From Gnetum montanum (Eukaryota > Streptophyta > Gnetopsida > Gnetales > Gnetaceae): a stretch of DNA of 64,000 nucleotides. A program made the position numbers and the translations under genes. Positions 44,946-57,816 of this stretch are shown piece after piece. Below the pieces are notes generated by a model, which was given only the letters and a program-made list of their open reading frames with translations, was not told where the DNA came from and did no database searches. The stretch is from assembly GCA_015680685.1 (NCBI GenBank), contig MNCI01017655.1, forward strand, positions 913,779-977,778. The letters are read 5' to 3'. The stretch's first letter is position 1. The number at the start of each line of letters is the position of its first letter.

Positions 44946-46040
44946 GTAAGCAACCTAAGGCAAGCACAAAATATAACTTCATCCTTTATAAAGGTTTACA
45001 ATGTCTTTATATTCCAAAAATATATGTATCCATATTATTAAGATGCTAGGATTGATGTACATGCATTAGGCAAAGTTACTCATAGCAAATAGATCAATTT
45101 GTTAGAAGAATAAAGTAAAATGATGTTACAATTTCATGTTCTATTGCTTCAAACTAATAAAAAAATGTTATCAAACATACTTCATTAGTTGCATATCATC
45201 TTGAGTTTATAAAAAATACGATTGAATATGAACATGGTTGTATATTCCATCACTACACTATTTAGATGTTACCTACTGACCTTCCATTTATTATTCTCCT
45301 ATTAATAAGTTTAACATGATAAGTCTATTTCTAATAGCATTTTCTAGTATATTTTAAGGGAAAATATTTTTTTGAGGGAAAGTTTGGTCACTTATATAAT
45401 GATAGGGGTGAACCCTCAAATCAACAATTACAACAATAGTATAATCATAGATGGTAGAATATCCTATAGTAAAAAAAAATAAAAAAATGAACACCCAAAC
45501 CATGAAGCCAACCAAGAACCAAACCATTAGAAAGATTATGCATTAGTTCTAGGCAGATAGAGTCCCAACCCTATCTCTAACTAATCAAAAAGCCCAAGGA
45601 ATTCCTATAGGGCATTGAAAACAAAAATCAAAAAATAGTCATGCACAACATCATAAAGCTCATTTAAAACAGTGGGTATGCATATCCAAAAAAGAATTTT
45701 CTGGTATCTTTTACGGGAAAATATTATTTTTTTAATCAAAAGATAAAGATGTCAAAATATATGAATGTACAAAGTATTTTCTTCACAACAAAGATGGCCG
45801 ATTTAAATAATATAAATGGTTTAGGTATATCACATTTGTGAGTTGCTGATTTTCAATATTCCTATTTTTAAATATTATTTTTATTTATTTAGCTACTATA
45901 TATACTATTATTAGTAGGCAATGCATGATATTATTGACCTCCATGCTCTTTTAAAATAATATTGGCAATGCATCCATAACTATTGAGGAACTATGTGAGT
46001 AATTGATAAATGTTCTTTGTGACACCATTATTGATAATTT
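44946..46040. other. Unassigned DNA with a 38-bp direct repeat pair
   Basis: No gene. ATTTTCTAGTATATTTTAAG plus GGAAAATATTTTTTTGA at 45339-45377 recurs with few changes at 45696-45735, bracketing a 320-bp segment of different, less AT-rich composition. Confidence 0.45.
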
Positions 46041-46049
46041 AATGTAGTA

Positions 46050-47230
46050 TGGCTTCTCCATCTTTCTATAGGGAATGTAAGACATAGTTATCTCATATAG
46101 TGGAATAATTATAAATGCATACTATTTTCTTTCCTCTAACTCCAACAAATTTATATTAGTTTAAGTTACATAACCATAAGGAGGGAGATGCTTTGGAGAA
46201 CTTATTAGGATTGAAATAATGAAAATAGAAAAATATTATAGAAAATACCTATATGAAACTAAAACTAAAATTTTTACTTACGTCCATTGAGATTCCTTCG
46301 ATCTATCAGACTAGTTCTATAAGAATATACCATATCACATTAGCTTTCTAAAGACAATTTTGATGAATAAGTCTCATGTCATTAACTATTGAACATGATA
46401 TAAGTGGCAACATCTTAGATCTCTATGTATGAATTCCTATGGATACAAGGACCTTCAAAGATAGATGAATTATACCATAATGATCCTCAAGTAATGCATA
46501 GAGAAAAAGAATTAATTTCCATAACAAGTGCATGGAATCCAAGATTTATAATAAATGAACAATCAAACAATATAAGTTTCCATAGTCTTCTATGTATACT
46601 TACAAATGATTTTTTTCCTAAAATTACATTCAAAATGTTAACTAATTTCCATTTATCTTAGTGAATTATCTTAGTACCTCCATCTTATTATAGAAAATGT
46701 AAGACACAACTCACTAACATAGTGGAATAATTAGGAATGCCCACTATTTTCTTTACTATAAGTGTAATTGATTTGTATTGGTCTAAGTTTCATAAACTTA
46801 TGTAGGAAAATCCCTTGAAGAACTTATTAGGATTAAAATGATGGGAATATATTAGTATTATAAAAAATCTCTATATAATAATAGAATTATACACCATAAT
46901 CACATTGCTTTTCTAAAGATAGTTTTGATGACAAAGTCTTATGTTGTTGACTATTGAACATGATACCAGTGATAGTATCATGGATCTTTGTATGTGCATT
47001 GATTCTTGTGGATATAAGGAGCCCTAAAAATAGATGAATTATACCATAGTAATGTTCAAATAATACATAAAGCAAAAGATTTTTTGGATTCTATAACAAG
47101 TACATGAAATCCAAGATTTACAATGAATGAGCAACCAAACAATATAAGCTTCATATTCTTCTATGTATACCTATAATTTTTTCTTACCAAGATTACTTTT
47201 TAAAATATTAACTACTTTTCCTCTCTTAGT
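46050..47230. repeat. Tandem duplication, ~620-bp unit
   Basis: CTCCATCTTxxTATAGxxAATGTAAGACA starts at about 46055 and 46677. Both copies continue with ATAGTGGAATAATTA, CACTATTTTCTTT, GAACTTATTAGGATT, TCTAAAGA, GACTATTGAACATGATA, GATGAATTATACCATA, CATGxAATCCAAGATTTA and TTCTATGTATAC. The second copy is slightly shorter. No reading frame is conserved between the copies, so this is a non-coding duplication. Confidence 0.8.
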
Positions 47231-49777
47231 TACTTCTCTTTATTTTTTGTCTTTTCTCATAGGCTCTATGAATAAATATGTTCTATCATTCTTGTGATTA
47301 GTCTACTTAAGAACATAAAAATGTGGATTTAGAAAATGATAATGTTGATCTTATTAACACTATCTTATAACATATAGTGTGTAAACTAAATGCATGCTTG
47401 TGAAAATGTAATGGTAGAAAAGTTTGTAGGTTTTATTGTTCAATTATTATAGGGAATCAAATATTATTCTTGCTAGGATTTTTAACATAAACATAATAAC
47501 ATTTACACATGTTTTACATATGATTTCATCAATTACATGTATGAATAAATGTAGGTTATTTTATTTCATTGGAATTTTTTTCCCATCTCTTAATGGATTC
47601 TTCTATTCTTTTGTGAGCATTATTACTAGTACATAATTTCATACAATCACATTTGATCTCTCTATGATTTCTATTACTCTTATCTTTGGTTCTTGTAACA
47701 TCCTTCTTCCTAGCCTTAGGTTAAAAAGCATAACGTTGGGTATAGAATTCTTAACAAATGATTGGTCATGGCAAGGAAACCAAAAATTGGAATCAAATAA
47801 TGCAACAAAAAGGTAATAAAATGGAACTTATGTTAAAGACATAACAAAATGGGGAAAGAGAGATTATAATACTAGAAGGAAAAGAAATAGAATACATTGT
47901 ATTAAAAAATATAAATATATAAATCTAGACACTAAAATTAGTTGAAAAGAGATATAAAATCATAAATCTAAAAATCTAAAAATACTCATGATTATTCAAC
48001 AATATTAAAATATTATTAGTCATACAAATTCTTCATAATCCAATATATGATACACAAAGAAATAATCATCTATAACTTTCAATATTAGTTCCAAGCCCAA
48101 ATATGAAAGGAGGAGGGTTAGCATTAGGTTGGTAACTGGTTGCAAAACTTTACCAATTCTAATGGATAAGTTCTTTTTAAGATTTTGCATATACGAGGAC
48201 ATTCCATAGATGTAATGTGTAGTAATCGCAAGGCTTAGTTGCTATGAAAAATGGGCAAATTTACTAGGATTTCCTCAAGAAATGATGTACAACATCATCA
48301 CTCAACTGTTATGAAAGGTAGATAAGGATTCTCAAATCAAGGATGGGTATGGATAAAGAATAAAGTTTAATAATAAAATATTCAATGATAATTTGAAAAA
48401 TTGCATCACTATGCCAAGAAAGCAACTCAAAGGAAGACCAATGAATACATGAAAAAAATGATCAAAGATGATTTGAAGAAATTGCAAATAAATACAGATC
48501 TAGCTCATCATAGAAGTGAATGGTCAAAAAGAGCTTATGTATCTAGCCTCATTTTATTGTGACAAGGCTATGATGATGATGATGATGATAATGGAAGAAA
48601 GAACCATTTGAACATGACTATCAAATATCACATATATGGAAAAGAGAAAAGTATAAAGCTAGAAATAACATAAACATGAAATTCCATAATTAGAAACAAA
48701 CCCCAAATGATCTCCTTACTCCACCTATCCTTAGTAACTTGTAAATAGGATAGGAGGTCAATATACATGCAATAAGAAATATTGGCATCTCCTCTAGATG
48801 AATCAAGGATAACTATCATGGTGGGTAGGTGAAGGCATGCTAGCTTGCAAAATATGTTAGTAAGCATAAATAATCCAAACATTCAAGAACACAAAACAAA
48901 CATCAATCCAAACATTAATGAATCTAACCAAACTGCAATGCTCACTCCACCCATCAACCTACAAACAAAGAGGCTAGCATATACTATAGTCAATTTTGAA
49001 AGTATCAATGTTATTATGTGTGCTCATCTAAATTTCCAAATACCAGACCAAATGCCAAATTATCATGTGCATAGATTTAATATTAGTCCCAAACCAAAGT
49101 ACCAGTGCCAACGACACCACCCAAGACTCATCTCTAACATTCTAAATACATAAAAAAAATGACCAATAAACCATGATTCACTCTCTCATGTAGGATAGAG
49201 CCTAAATAAAATTCATATCGATGCATCCCAATAGGGATCAAATACTAGAAATCTCTAATAAGTCCATCTTCAACTGACAACATAACGTAATGCTAGCTAT
49301 TGACAACCAACAATCATACATATATCCAAAAACGAAAAATAAAATGTTAATGGTGGTGGGATGCAAATAACATCTAACATATCCAAAAAATATAAAAGAT
49401 CCAATAATCAATTCCAAATTGAAATTGATAAGCCAACAAGATTTAGGTATACAAACTGAGTTGAACAAGAGTAAAAGATATGAAATTGAGTCAAACAAAG
49501 TTCTAGCAATAAGGAGGGATTATGAATGATAAGATTGAAATACCATGATCTAAGTATGATCTCATCATAATTTGTGGAAGCTAACTATGACCTAATCATG
49601 ATTTGTAGTATCCTCAAAAAACTCATAAACCAAAAGTATAACAAAAACTCTCAACCACAACTTAACCATAATACATGATTAATTTGAAATGGTAGAAATA
49701 GTGAAGGATGATAGAAATGACAAAATTATACCATGACTCTAACACAACTTATGGTGATAAACCATGACCTCACCACA
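47231..49777. other. Unassigned AT-rich DNA
   Basis: No gene or element recognised. TTGTAACATCC near 47694 could be an LTR start but has no partner. A short (GAT)n lies near 48571-48592. The last ~230 bp hold CATGACCTCACCACA / TGATTTGTAG words related to the field at 3490-3860, which may be the pre-insertion sequence of element C. Confidence 0.4.
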
Positions 49778-50688
49778 TGATGGGTTGCAGTTGGCTACAT
49801 TGACGAGGCCTCGTCGATGCAACCCCATTGACTACGTCCCATCAATGTGGTCCCATTGACGCATCATTTCATGCATCAACATTACCCTATCAATGTAGGG
49901 TTCCATTTTCACTTATAAATACATGCTTACCAACTGCATTTATAGCATTAGATTCATAGTAGTGGCTAAACTCTTGTGGTTTGTTCATTTGAAAGTTAGA
50001 ATATTTCTCCCAAGTGCCCACAGTAGGATTCATCGAGTGTAGAAATCTTTATTCGATCATTGTTGTACCTAAGCATGATAGTGTATACAGTAACAAAGGC
50101 AAGCTTCTTGATAAACCTTGCAACATTCTAAATAGCTTAGATATTTTATTCATGCATTTAATGCTTTAAATTAATCTTTAATCTTTCCCAGTAATTAAGC
50201 TAATTAAGTCCTTAAGCAAGATAAACTAGATAGATCAAATACATAAGTATGACCACTTCAAGTGTAACACATATTTTCTTGGTAATCCCAACAACGTTAT
50301 TGCTTAGTCGCCCAGTAGCATAGCACTTGGTAACCCAGCAGTGAATATGTGGATTCAGGACATGTATGGAAAGTGGGATTGGATGCTTACGTTAGGATTA
50401 GTTAGTTAGTTAAATTAAATTATTTATTAAATTACTCTATCTCTCTCTCTTCAAGAACCAAAACCATAAAACAAAAAATTAATAAAATTATATGCCTTGA
50501 TTACTCTTAACCATACCATTATGCTTCACATGTGTAATTGGGAAGGGAACAAATGACCTTAGGGCAAGATTCACTTCCTAGAAGACTAGTGTACTAGAAA
50601 TTATAAAGTCTATGAAATTTGACCAGATCATGTGTGAATGCTTTGTGATTCGTATGGTAGGGCATAGGGGTACCTTCACCGCTCATCA
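49778..50688 (+). repeat. 5' LTR of element C
   Basis: TGATGGGTTGCAG to CCGCTCATCA, 911 bp. U3 carries GACGAGGCCTCGTC (49802-49815), a perfect 14-bp palindrome, and CATTGACG / CATCAATG words in place of the GATATC words of other copies. TATAAATA is at 49914-49921, 136 bp from the LTR start. Downstream, GTGCCCACAGTAGGATTC and TTTATTCGATC match the R-U5 of E. Confidence 0.85.
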
Positions 50689-50689
50689 T

Positions 50690-50706
50690 TGGTACCATTG
50701 CAAAGG
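50690..50706 (+). promoter_or_regulatory. Primer-binding site of C, tRNA-Asp type, mutated
   Basis: TGGTACCATTGCAAAGG aligns with TGGCGCCGTTGCCGGGG by position and core. The changes are mainly transitions. Confidence 0.65.
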
Positions 50707-50899
50707 ACTTTGTTTGTTGAAATGTGTGCTATCTAGGATTAGTAAACTTATTAATATCATTAGACAAACCCAAGATCAACATCACTCTCACATGAATTAT
50801 AATTACAAAAGCACACTGATTATTTTATTTGTTACAAAATTTCTTCTTTCCACAAGCATAAAGATGTGAAACCATCGATCCCATAAGAGTGCAAGATGA

Positions 50900-52485
50900 T
50901 ACACACTCATCTAGATGAGTATGTACTAGACTTCACCTTCATCCTACATTAGGATGAACAATTGAAAAGGTAGGATATGAAGGTCAACATTGTATTACCC
51001 CCCCAATAGATCTGTGTTTGGGATGCTCTTTAAAATTCTTAAGAAGTTGGACATTCTAGATCTTCATGAGGAATACATTGTGAATGGTTACAACACTTAG
51101 GACTACCATCCCACTAAAACACAACATAGGAGAGATCAACACCAAGCAAAGAACCATGAGTTTATGAAGGGAAAACACTTCAATGACCCCTTGTTCTTGC
51201 TAAACCAAGATGACAATGTGGATCCTCCTGCTGAGGGTTCTCAACATGAAAATTCTCCACCATTTGTTATTGGTGATGAGGGTGTGGCTTTAAACCTGTG
51301 ATTCACTATTCATCAAGTAGGTTCAAGAAAAAATGATAGTCAAGGTAGGGACTCAAGTAAACATTATGATGGCAAGGGATCTAAGGATGGTGGTTGTAAT
51401 GAGTGAAGAGATGGTGGTGGACATCATAGTGGTGGTGGCAATCCACCTTCCTCTTCATCCTCTTCATCTAATTCCAAACATTCCTCTTCATCTTCTAGTT
51501 TTGATAGAAGTCATCAAAGAAATAATCATGATGAAGGTGATCAGTGGGATAAAAATGATCATAGAGCCCACCAAGAATGAAGGGTTGATAGAAACCATCA
51601 TCAGTTTCATCAAGATAATCATGATGATGAACCTCTATTAGTAACTCAGAGTGTGCTCAACATTGCAAAGGTAGTTAAGATTCCAACTAGGCATGTAAAA
51701 GATAGTTGGATCAAGCACTCAGACATGAACAATGTTCCAAAATTTAAGGGGGGACACAAATCTAATTTGCATAACTATCAACAAGATTTTCATGATGCTT
51801 GTGCCTTATAAAGCATTGATAATGATTGGTAGAAACTCAAGCTATTCCCCAAGACACTCATCAAGGAAGTTAAGACCTAGTATCGGTCCTTGGAAACAAA
51901 ATCTATTAATTGATGGAGTACCATGTTAGAGCTATTTAATGATAAATACCATATGTACTTTAGAGTGTCTAACCTAAGAAGGAAAATCCAAGGTTGGAAA
52001 TAAGGAACATAATAACCCTTGGATGCAGCCATGGGTAGATATTGTTCACTCTTAAACCAATGCCTTGATCATGGTTATTCTTAAAGGGAGCAACTCTGCC
52101 ACAGCATACATGGAATCAAAGTAAAAACTAGAAAAACTCTTGGAATGTATGCCCAAGGGTGATTGTCTAAACTGAGAGCTCCTCAAATCCAAAGGCCTAT
52201 AGAGTAGATAGCAAAAGAAGAAGGAGAGTTGTGGAAAAGGGAGAGTGTTGAAGAATATAATAGGGATCCTTCCATTAGAAAGAGGGAGGTTCAGTTTTGT
52301 GATGAGGAGAAGTCACCACTAGATGAAATGGTGAATAGAAAAACCTCACCCATCCAAAAATCTATTTATGATATTTTGGAAAAGGTTAATAAATTATAGG
52401 ACTCTTTGGATGAAAAGTTCCACACTACTATGAAAATTATAGAAGAATCCAAAGAGAAAAATAGTGGAGGACATTGTGACCATAG
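50900..52485 (+). pseudogene. gag of element C
   Basis: The N-terminal part reads DEYVLDFTFILH*DEQLKR and NIVLPP, matching NEYVPDFTFILHQDEQLWW in E. A Gly/His/Ser-rich linker (GGHHSGGGNPPSSSSSSSNS) lies near 51410-51480. The gag domain proper, 51720-52100, contains NNVPKFKGGHKSNLHNYQQD, KLKLFPKTLIKEVK, FNDKYHMYFRVSNLRRKIQG and LLNQCLDHGYS. It ends with a charged region, KEEGELWKRESVEEYNRD and VQFCDEEKSPLDEMVNRK. Stops are frequent and there are two or more frameshifts. It would form the particle shell. Confidence 0.75.
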
Positions 52486-53234
52486 TTTGCAGATGTTCCT
52501 ACCCTACTAATTTTTTGGTAATTAAGGTTGAAAATTGCAAAGGTGACTTCCCCATCATTATGGGAAGGGCTTGGATGTGCATATTGGTCTAAGAAACCTC
52601 TCCGTAGAATTCTCCAAGGAAAATGAATTTGGAAATTTAGAGAAGAAGTGTGTTCCATGCATTGCATATACTGATAATGGGTGCAATTTCATGCCAAAGA
52701 TCTAGTCCATCAAAAGTATATTCATTAAAGCATGCAATTAGTATGCAGAGGAAATAGATATCCAAAGGTGTCTATATATGATAGCCACAAAATCGGAGGG
52801 CACCCAGTAGCTGATAACTGACTTTGATAGAAACACACTATGCATGGAACCAATTGAGAGCCTAACATGCACTTATGTTCAAAGCATGAATGAACTTGAG
52901 CAAGTCCATCACCAACTCTCTAATGATGAAGATGATGATACCTATTGGGGAGAGTCACTAATCCCTGATAATTTCAAGTAGGAACTCCTAGAGTTAAAAA
53001 AATCTACTAGTTGGTATGAAGTATGCATTTTTAAATAATGGCATGCCAATTATAATCAATGTAAATCTTTCTCTTGAACAAAAAAAAAGCTATTTTAGGT
53101 CATCAAAAAGTGGCCAATAGCCTTTGCTTGGTCATATCCCAAATTAACAGGAATCAATCCATGGATATGCCAACATCGTATTTATAGCAACCTAACCATA
53201 AAGCCAAGAAAGTAGCCATAGAGTCAGCTAAATC
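52486..53234 (+). other. Element C between gag and RT, protease not recognised
   Basis: By position this should include the aspartic protease, but no D(T/S)G motif could be read in a plausible context. Acidic stretches (NDEDDDTYWGES-like, 52930-52960) occur. Many stops in every frame. Confidence 0.45.
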
Positions 53235-54265
53235 CAAAATTGAAGCAGATCATTAAGGATGAAATAGAGCAACTCCTCAAGGTGAGGTTCATCTATTCCA
53301 TTGTAGATAGTTAGTGGGTTAGCCCATTAGTAATTGTGCCAAAGAAAGATGGAAAGTGATAGGTCTACATTCCTTTTCGGCTATTGAACATGGCAACATT
53401 TAAAGATCATTTTCCATTACCATTTGTGGACCAAGTATTAGATACTATCTCCAAGAATTACTATTATAGATTCTTACATGGTTATAGTGGCTATAACCAA
53501 ACCCAAATTATGCTAGAAGATCAGGCCAAGATAACATTCATGAGTCCATGGGGGACTTTTGCATATTATAAGATACCATTTACTCTATGCAATGCTCCTG
53601 AAACATTTCAATGCATGGTATTTAGTATTTTTAAATAGTAAATTGGTAGTAGGATAGAAGTCTTCATGGATGAATTCTCTACCTATGGGGCTACATTTGA
53701 GCAAGCCATGGATTACCTTGAGTAGGTTTTGAAAAGATGTATCAAAATAAATCTTAGGCTCAATTGGAAAAAAAGCCATTTAATGGTCTAGGAAGGCATA
53801 GTACTAGGGCATAAAATTCAATAAAAATGGATTAATGTAGACCTAAAGAAGATGAGGGTCATCCATGGAATAACATGCTAACTAGAGATGGTTAAAGATG
53901 TCTGATCATTCCTTAGACACATTGGCTACTATCGGTGATTCATAGAGAATTTCTCTAAGATTGCAAAGTCATTGGTTGAACATATGAAGAAAGATGTTCT
54001 ATTCATCTAGACCAAGGAGTGTGAACATGAATTTCAATAATTGAAAGAAAAACTCATAGAAACTCCAATCCTACTAGTACCATATTGGTTTAGACCATTC
54101 CACATAATGAGGGATGCATCTAAATATGCCTTGGGAGTTGTGCTTATGTAGCTAGATGATAAAAAACATCCATACTACATCCATTGTGTAAGTTGAAGCA
54201 TTGTAGATGCATAATTAAATTACACCACAATTGAGAAAGAACTAATGATAGTGGTGCATGCTCTT
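53235..54265 (+). pseudogene. Reverse transcriptase and start of RNase H, element C
   Basis: The RT start is readable as LNPKLKQIIKDEIEQLLKVR, FIYSIVDS, then WVSPLVIVPKKDGK. Frame 53384-53638 continues with MATFKDHFPLPFVDQVLDTI, YYRFLHGYSGYNQ, ITFMSPWGTFAYYKIPFTLC and NAPETFQ, the Ty3 palm. The catalytic box reads FMDEF at 53662-53676, with Glu in place of the second Asp of FMDDF. Further on come NWKKSHL, GHKIQ, HIGYYR and AKSLVEHMKKDVLF. RNase H starts with RDASKYALGVVL and YTTIEKELMIVVHALL, then ends at about 54265, where accessory-ORF sequence begins. Confidence 0.85.
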
Positions 54266-55635
54266 TTGAAAACCCTACCTTTCCCATGCCTCATTTGAAA
54301 ACTTTGCAAAAGGGAAAGAATCATTTGATATGCAAATGAAATAATCAAGCATGCTCCTTTGGCCTTGTGGTCTGAAATAATGAAGGATAAGATACCTACC
54401 ATGACTAAAGAAGGGAAGTAGTAGCCACCACCTTCACTACCTACTCAAGAAAAAAATACTTGAGGCTCGCATAGCCATTAAGCCCTTGTGCAAAATCTGA
54501 GAATAGTTCTTGCATGAATAGGAGCAGCTTGCAAGAATGAGTGGTGTGGACCCATCTATATATCAAGCTATGATGAGTCACCTTAATGAGGTGGCTCAGA
54601 CAATTATCCAAATGGAAAGACATGTACAAATATTCTCTACCCAACAGATGTAGTTTCTTACAAGGTCAAATCCCAATGCTCGAGAGGTGATGGTCTCATT
54701 ATCTCAACATCATTTATTCATAGAAATCTCTGGGAATGATGCCTCCTTTTTGGTGTGTTTGGAGGAAGGAGAGGGGGAAATTATACTAGTGACACCAAGG
54801 GTAGGAGACTACTACTAAAGTTGTTGTTGATCAAATTGCTAAAGTGCTGAATGCACCTATGACCTCTATAGTAGAGGTATTTGCACTTCAAGATGTGTAG
54901 ACATCTGTATGCATGGTCAATGGAAAATTGAGTGCAACCTAGCATGAAGAGTTACTAGATTGACTAGTGGAAATCGAGCAACCAATTTTGGATATCTTTG
55001 ATTTTTTGGATAACATTGTAATTCAGTCAAAGTTGCTAGAAGTAAAGGTCAAATGCATTATCTTGGAAGGGCAACTTGAAATGGCTCAACTACAAAATCA
55101 ATGCTTGGCTGTGGAAGTTGCTAAACTATATGCCCATTTTGCTGACCCCGCACTCATTAGCCCCACAATAACTAGAGATGAAGCTTTTTAGTAGCTTTAG
55201 GAATGATTAAAACAAACTGAGGAGGAAATGGTAATGACCATCTTCAACCAGTCCTTAGTCGAAGCAAAAACCTACTCGGTTCAGAAGGACTTGGTCTAGA
55301 TGTACCAAAAAAATGAATCATTGACCATCAAAAATCATTGCCTATGCAATGTTGATGCATAAAAACAACAAATGTAAGAATTCATTCATCAATATTAAGA
55401 GCAACTTACTAGGGTAAACATAGAGTTAAGGAAATTGGCTATGGAAAATCAAAATCTATCTATGGAGAAAGTTTGAGCCTTAAATTAGTAATCTATCATC
55501 AAGATTGCCACTTGAAAAAATGAGGCTCTCAAATTTGAAAGAGTTAAAAATCACTATAGAGACTAGGTTGGCATGTAGAAGGAAGTGAATGAGAAACATA
55601 TTCAAATGGCTAAGGCAAAAGTAAATGAGACTCTC
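54266..55635 (+). pseudogene. Accessory coiled-coil ORF part, element C
   Basis: Homologous to 40185-42199 and the middle of the B ORF. It begins with TLPFPCLI, equivalent to FTLPFSCLIRKLC in B. The clearest open part, 54967-55191, reads MEIEQPILDIFDFLDNIVIQ, LLEVKVKCIILEGQLEMAQL, QNQCLAVEVAKLYAHFADPA, then ISPTITRDEAF, with coiled-coil heptads. Downstream, ELRKLAMENQNLSMEKV and ALKFERVKNHYRD continue to the insertion point of D at 55636. The corresponding sequence in the 40-kb copy runs on uninterrupted, which confirms the insertion boundary. Confidence 0.55.
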
Positions 55636-56448
55636 TAATGAGTGGTGAGGTATCCCTATGCTCAACCATATGAATACGAGCATCCACACATGATCTGGTC
55701 GAATTCCAAGGACTACGTGCTTATGTGCCTTTGTGGAATAAGAATGGGTTGATTAATCATTGTCTTCCCAAGATTACTTGTAAGTCACAATTGTATGGTT
55801 AAGTAAACTTGAGGCATATGATTTTTATACTTTTTTGTGTTTTTATGTCCTACTACTAATAAGGGACGAGAGAGATAACTAAGTAACTAATTTAATTTAA
55901 CTACTTATTAACTAGGCTCTAACTGATCTTAACACCAGTATCCGTTCTCACTTGTCATACACATCTTGAACCAGTGTAACACTACTAGGATTACCAAACA
56001 TTAATCATTATTGAGTTACCAAGTGTTACACACATGCTCGAAGTGATCGTACTATGTGTGCTTACTTAGGAGAGTTGTAGAATGAGAGATAATCATTAAT
56101 AAACTAATGAAAAAATTAAATAATAGTAATTAACATTAATTAATCTATTCTAAATGCTACAGAGTTTATCTTTATTACCGTACACAAGGTGTGCTCAGGT
56201 ACACAATGCTCGAATAAAGATCCATTCACTTTATGACTCCTACTGTAGGCATGCAGAAATAATTCAAATTCTGAGAGGAAGAAAAGGTAAGAGTTTGGGT
56301 AAGGGAATAGGACTAACTATGCAAACAAAGTGTGCCTACCTCTTATTTATAGGCAATGAAGTAGGCCATGATATCATGTACGTGATATCGCATGGAAGGC
56401 CACGATATCATGTATGCGATATTGCGGGCACAATATTGTCACTCATCA
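55636..56448 (-). repeat. 3' LTR of element D
   Basis: Plus-strand ends are TAATGAGTGGTGAGG (degenerate TGATGAG) and GTCACTCATCA, 813 bp. U3 in element sense contains four GATATC-centred words, including CATGATATCATG (56367-56378). TATAAATA is at 56344-56351, 97 bp from the LTR start. Confidence 0.85.
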
Positions 56449-56460
56449 TACCCCCATGAC
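56449..56460 (-). promoter_or_regulatory. Polypurine tract of element D
   Basis: The minus strand reads GTCATGGGGGTA directly before the LTR, identical to A. Confidence 0.85.
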
Positions 56461-57775
56461 TGAATGAAAAATTGTCCTCAAGTTCCTTACAAAATGATGG
56501 GAAGGTATGTGATTATTGACTAAATTAGAACTAACAGTGACAGGGAATAACAAACTCAAAGTTCCTAATGAATGGATCGATAACACAATACATTATAGCA
56601 TTAGTGTTCATAACCATTGTGGCAAACATTGTACATAAATAACATCCGGGCCTTCATTCGACAGCTTGAAGAGAGAGCGAGAGGAGAGAAAATGAGGCAC
56701 ATTACTACCAATGTTGAGATTATGCCCTCCATTATTTATCCATATCCACATAACCAGACTTGTTCCCAGTGTAAACATTCTAGCTCCAGTCCATCCTGAG
56801 TGCTTCCTCCTGTCCCAGTCCATAGTTTGTATAATTTCCATCTACAAACACAACACAATCACGAATGAGTAAGGATAAGTAAGCCACAATGCAATTGATA
56901 CATTGCCTCGATATAAAGTGCATTGGCTAGGTTGTGGTTATGGTAGAAACTAGGTTAGAGGTTTATTATGGATAACTACCCAAGGTGTAGGGGTTAGGTA
57001 AGTAGTAGAATGTAGAAATTAAAAAATTTGTGCCAGGATCCCCATGACTAAGAGCAAACCTCTGGTAGCAATAAGATGAAAAAATATAAGGAACAACAAA
57101 GATGGAAAAAATAACAATGGAAACACCAATAAAGTGGATGTTAAAGATGGGGGTGAAACAAGAAATGGTTGATTACAGAGAATGTTTAAGGAAAAGAACT
57201 TAATAATTGCATCAAAAAGGAATGCTAGTAGGTCCTCCCCAAAGCAGGTTCATGTCATTTATGCCTTGAAAAACCCATAAACCAAAGAGTTCGTAGGCTC
57301 TAGGAATGTCATTTGGAAGCAAGAGTTAAAAACTTACCCATAAGAATTTACCAAGGAAAAAAAATGCATCAACCAAAATATGGACTAATCATAAAACTAG
57401 AAATGAGGTGGAAAATGGGAAGAAAGATGGAGAGTAGAAAATGGAATGGAATCTCAAGAGCAAGGTTGTGTAAAGTCCCTTGTGTATGTCATGGTTAATG
57501 TGACTGAGTAGAACTCATTCCAAATTTAGACTCAAACCAAGCACACTCAGTGACCTTGCATCAATACACGTGGCCAATCCATCCTCTTGAAGCAATAAGA
57601 ATGCTTCCCCAATGAGTCACAACTAGCCCAATGAGAGCAAGATGGAGAAACAGGAAGTGAGAAAGGGCCTTAGTTAGAGGAAACCTTCAAGAATGGGTAA
57701 CATGTCTTCCCAGTGCCATAACTAGTGCTTGCAGCCCAGATTTCTTTATTATGTCTAAGGGGTGTTCTTTGAATT

Positions 57776-57816
<41 letters not shown>

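Larger units (their letters stand above)
49778..55635 (+). mobile_element. Ty3/gypsy element C, internally deleted
   Basis: Plus strand order is 5' LTR, mutated tRNA-Asp PBS, gag, a stop-ridden linker, RT, the start of RNase H, then directly the accessory ORF. The rest of RNase H, the whole integrase and the N-terminal accessory domain are missing at a junction near 54265. The right part is interrupted by the insertion of element D at 55636. Stops and frameshifts are abundant, so C is older than D and E, as the nesting also requires. Confidence 0.8.
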
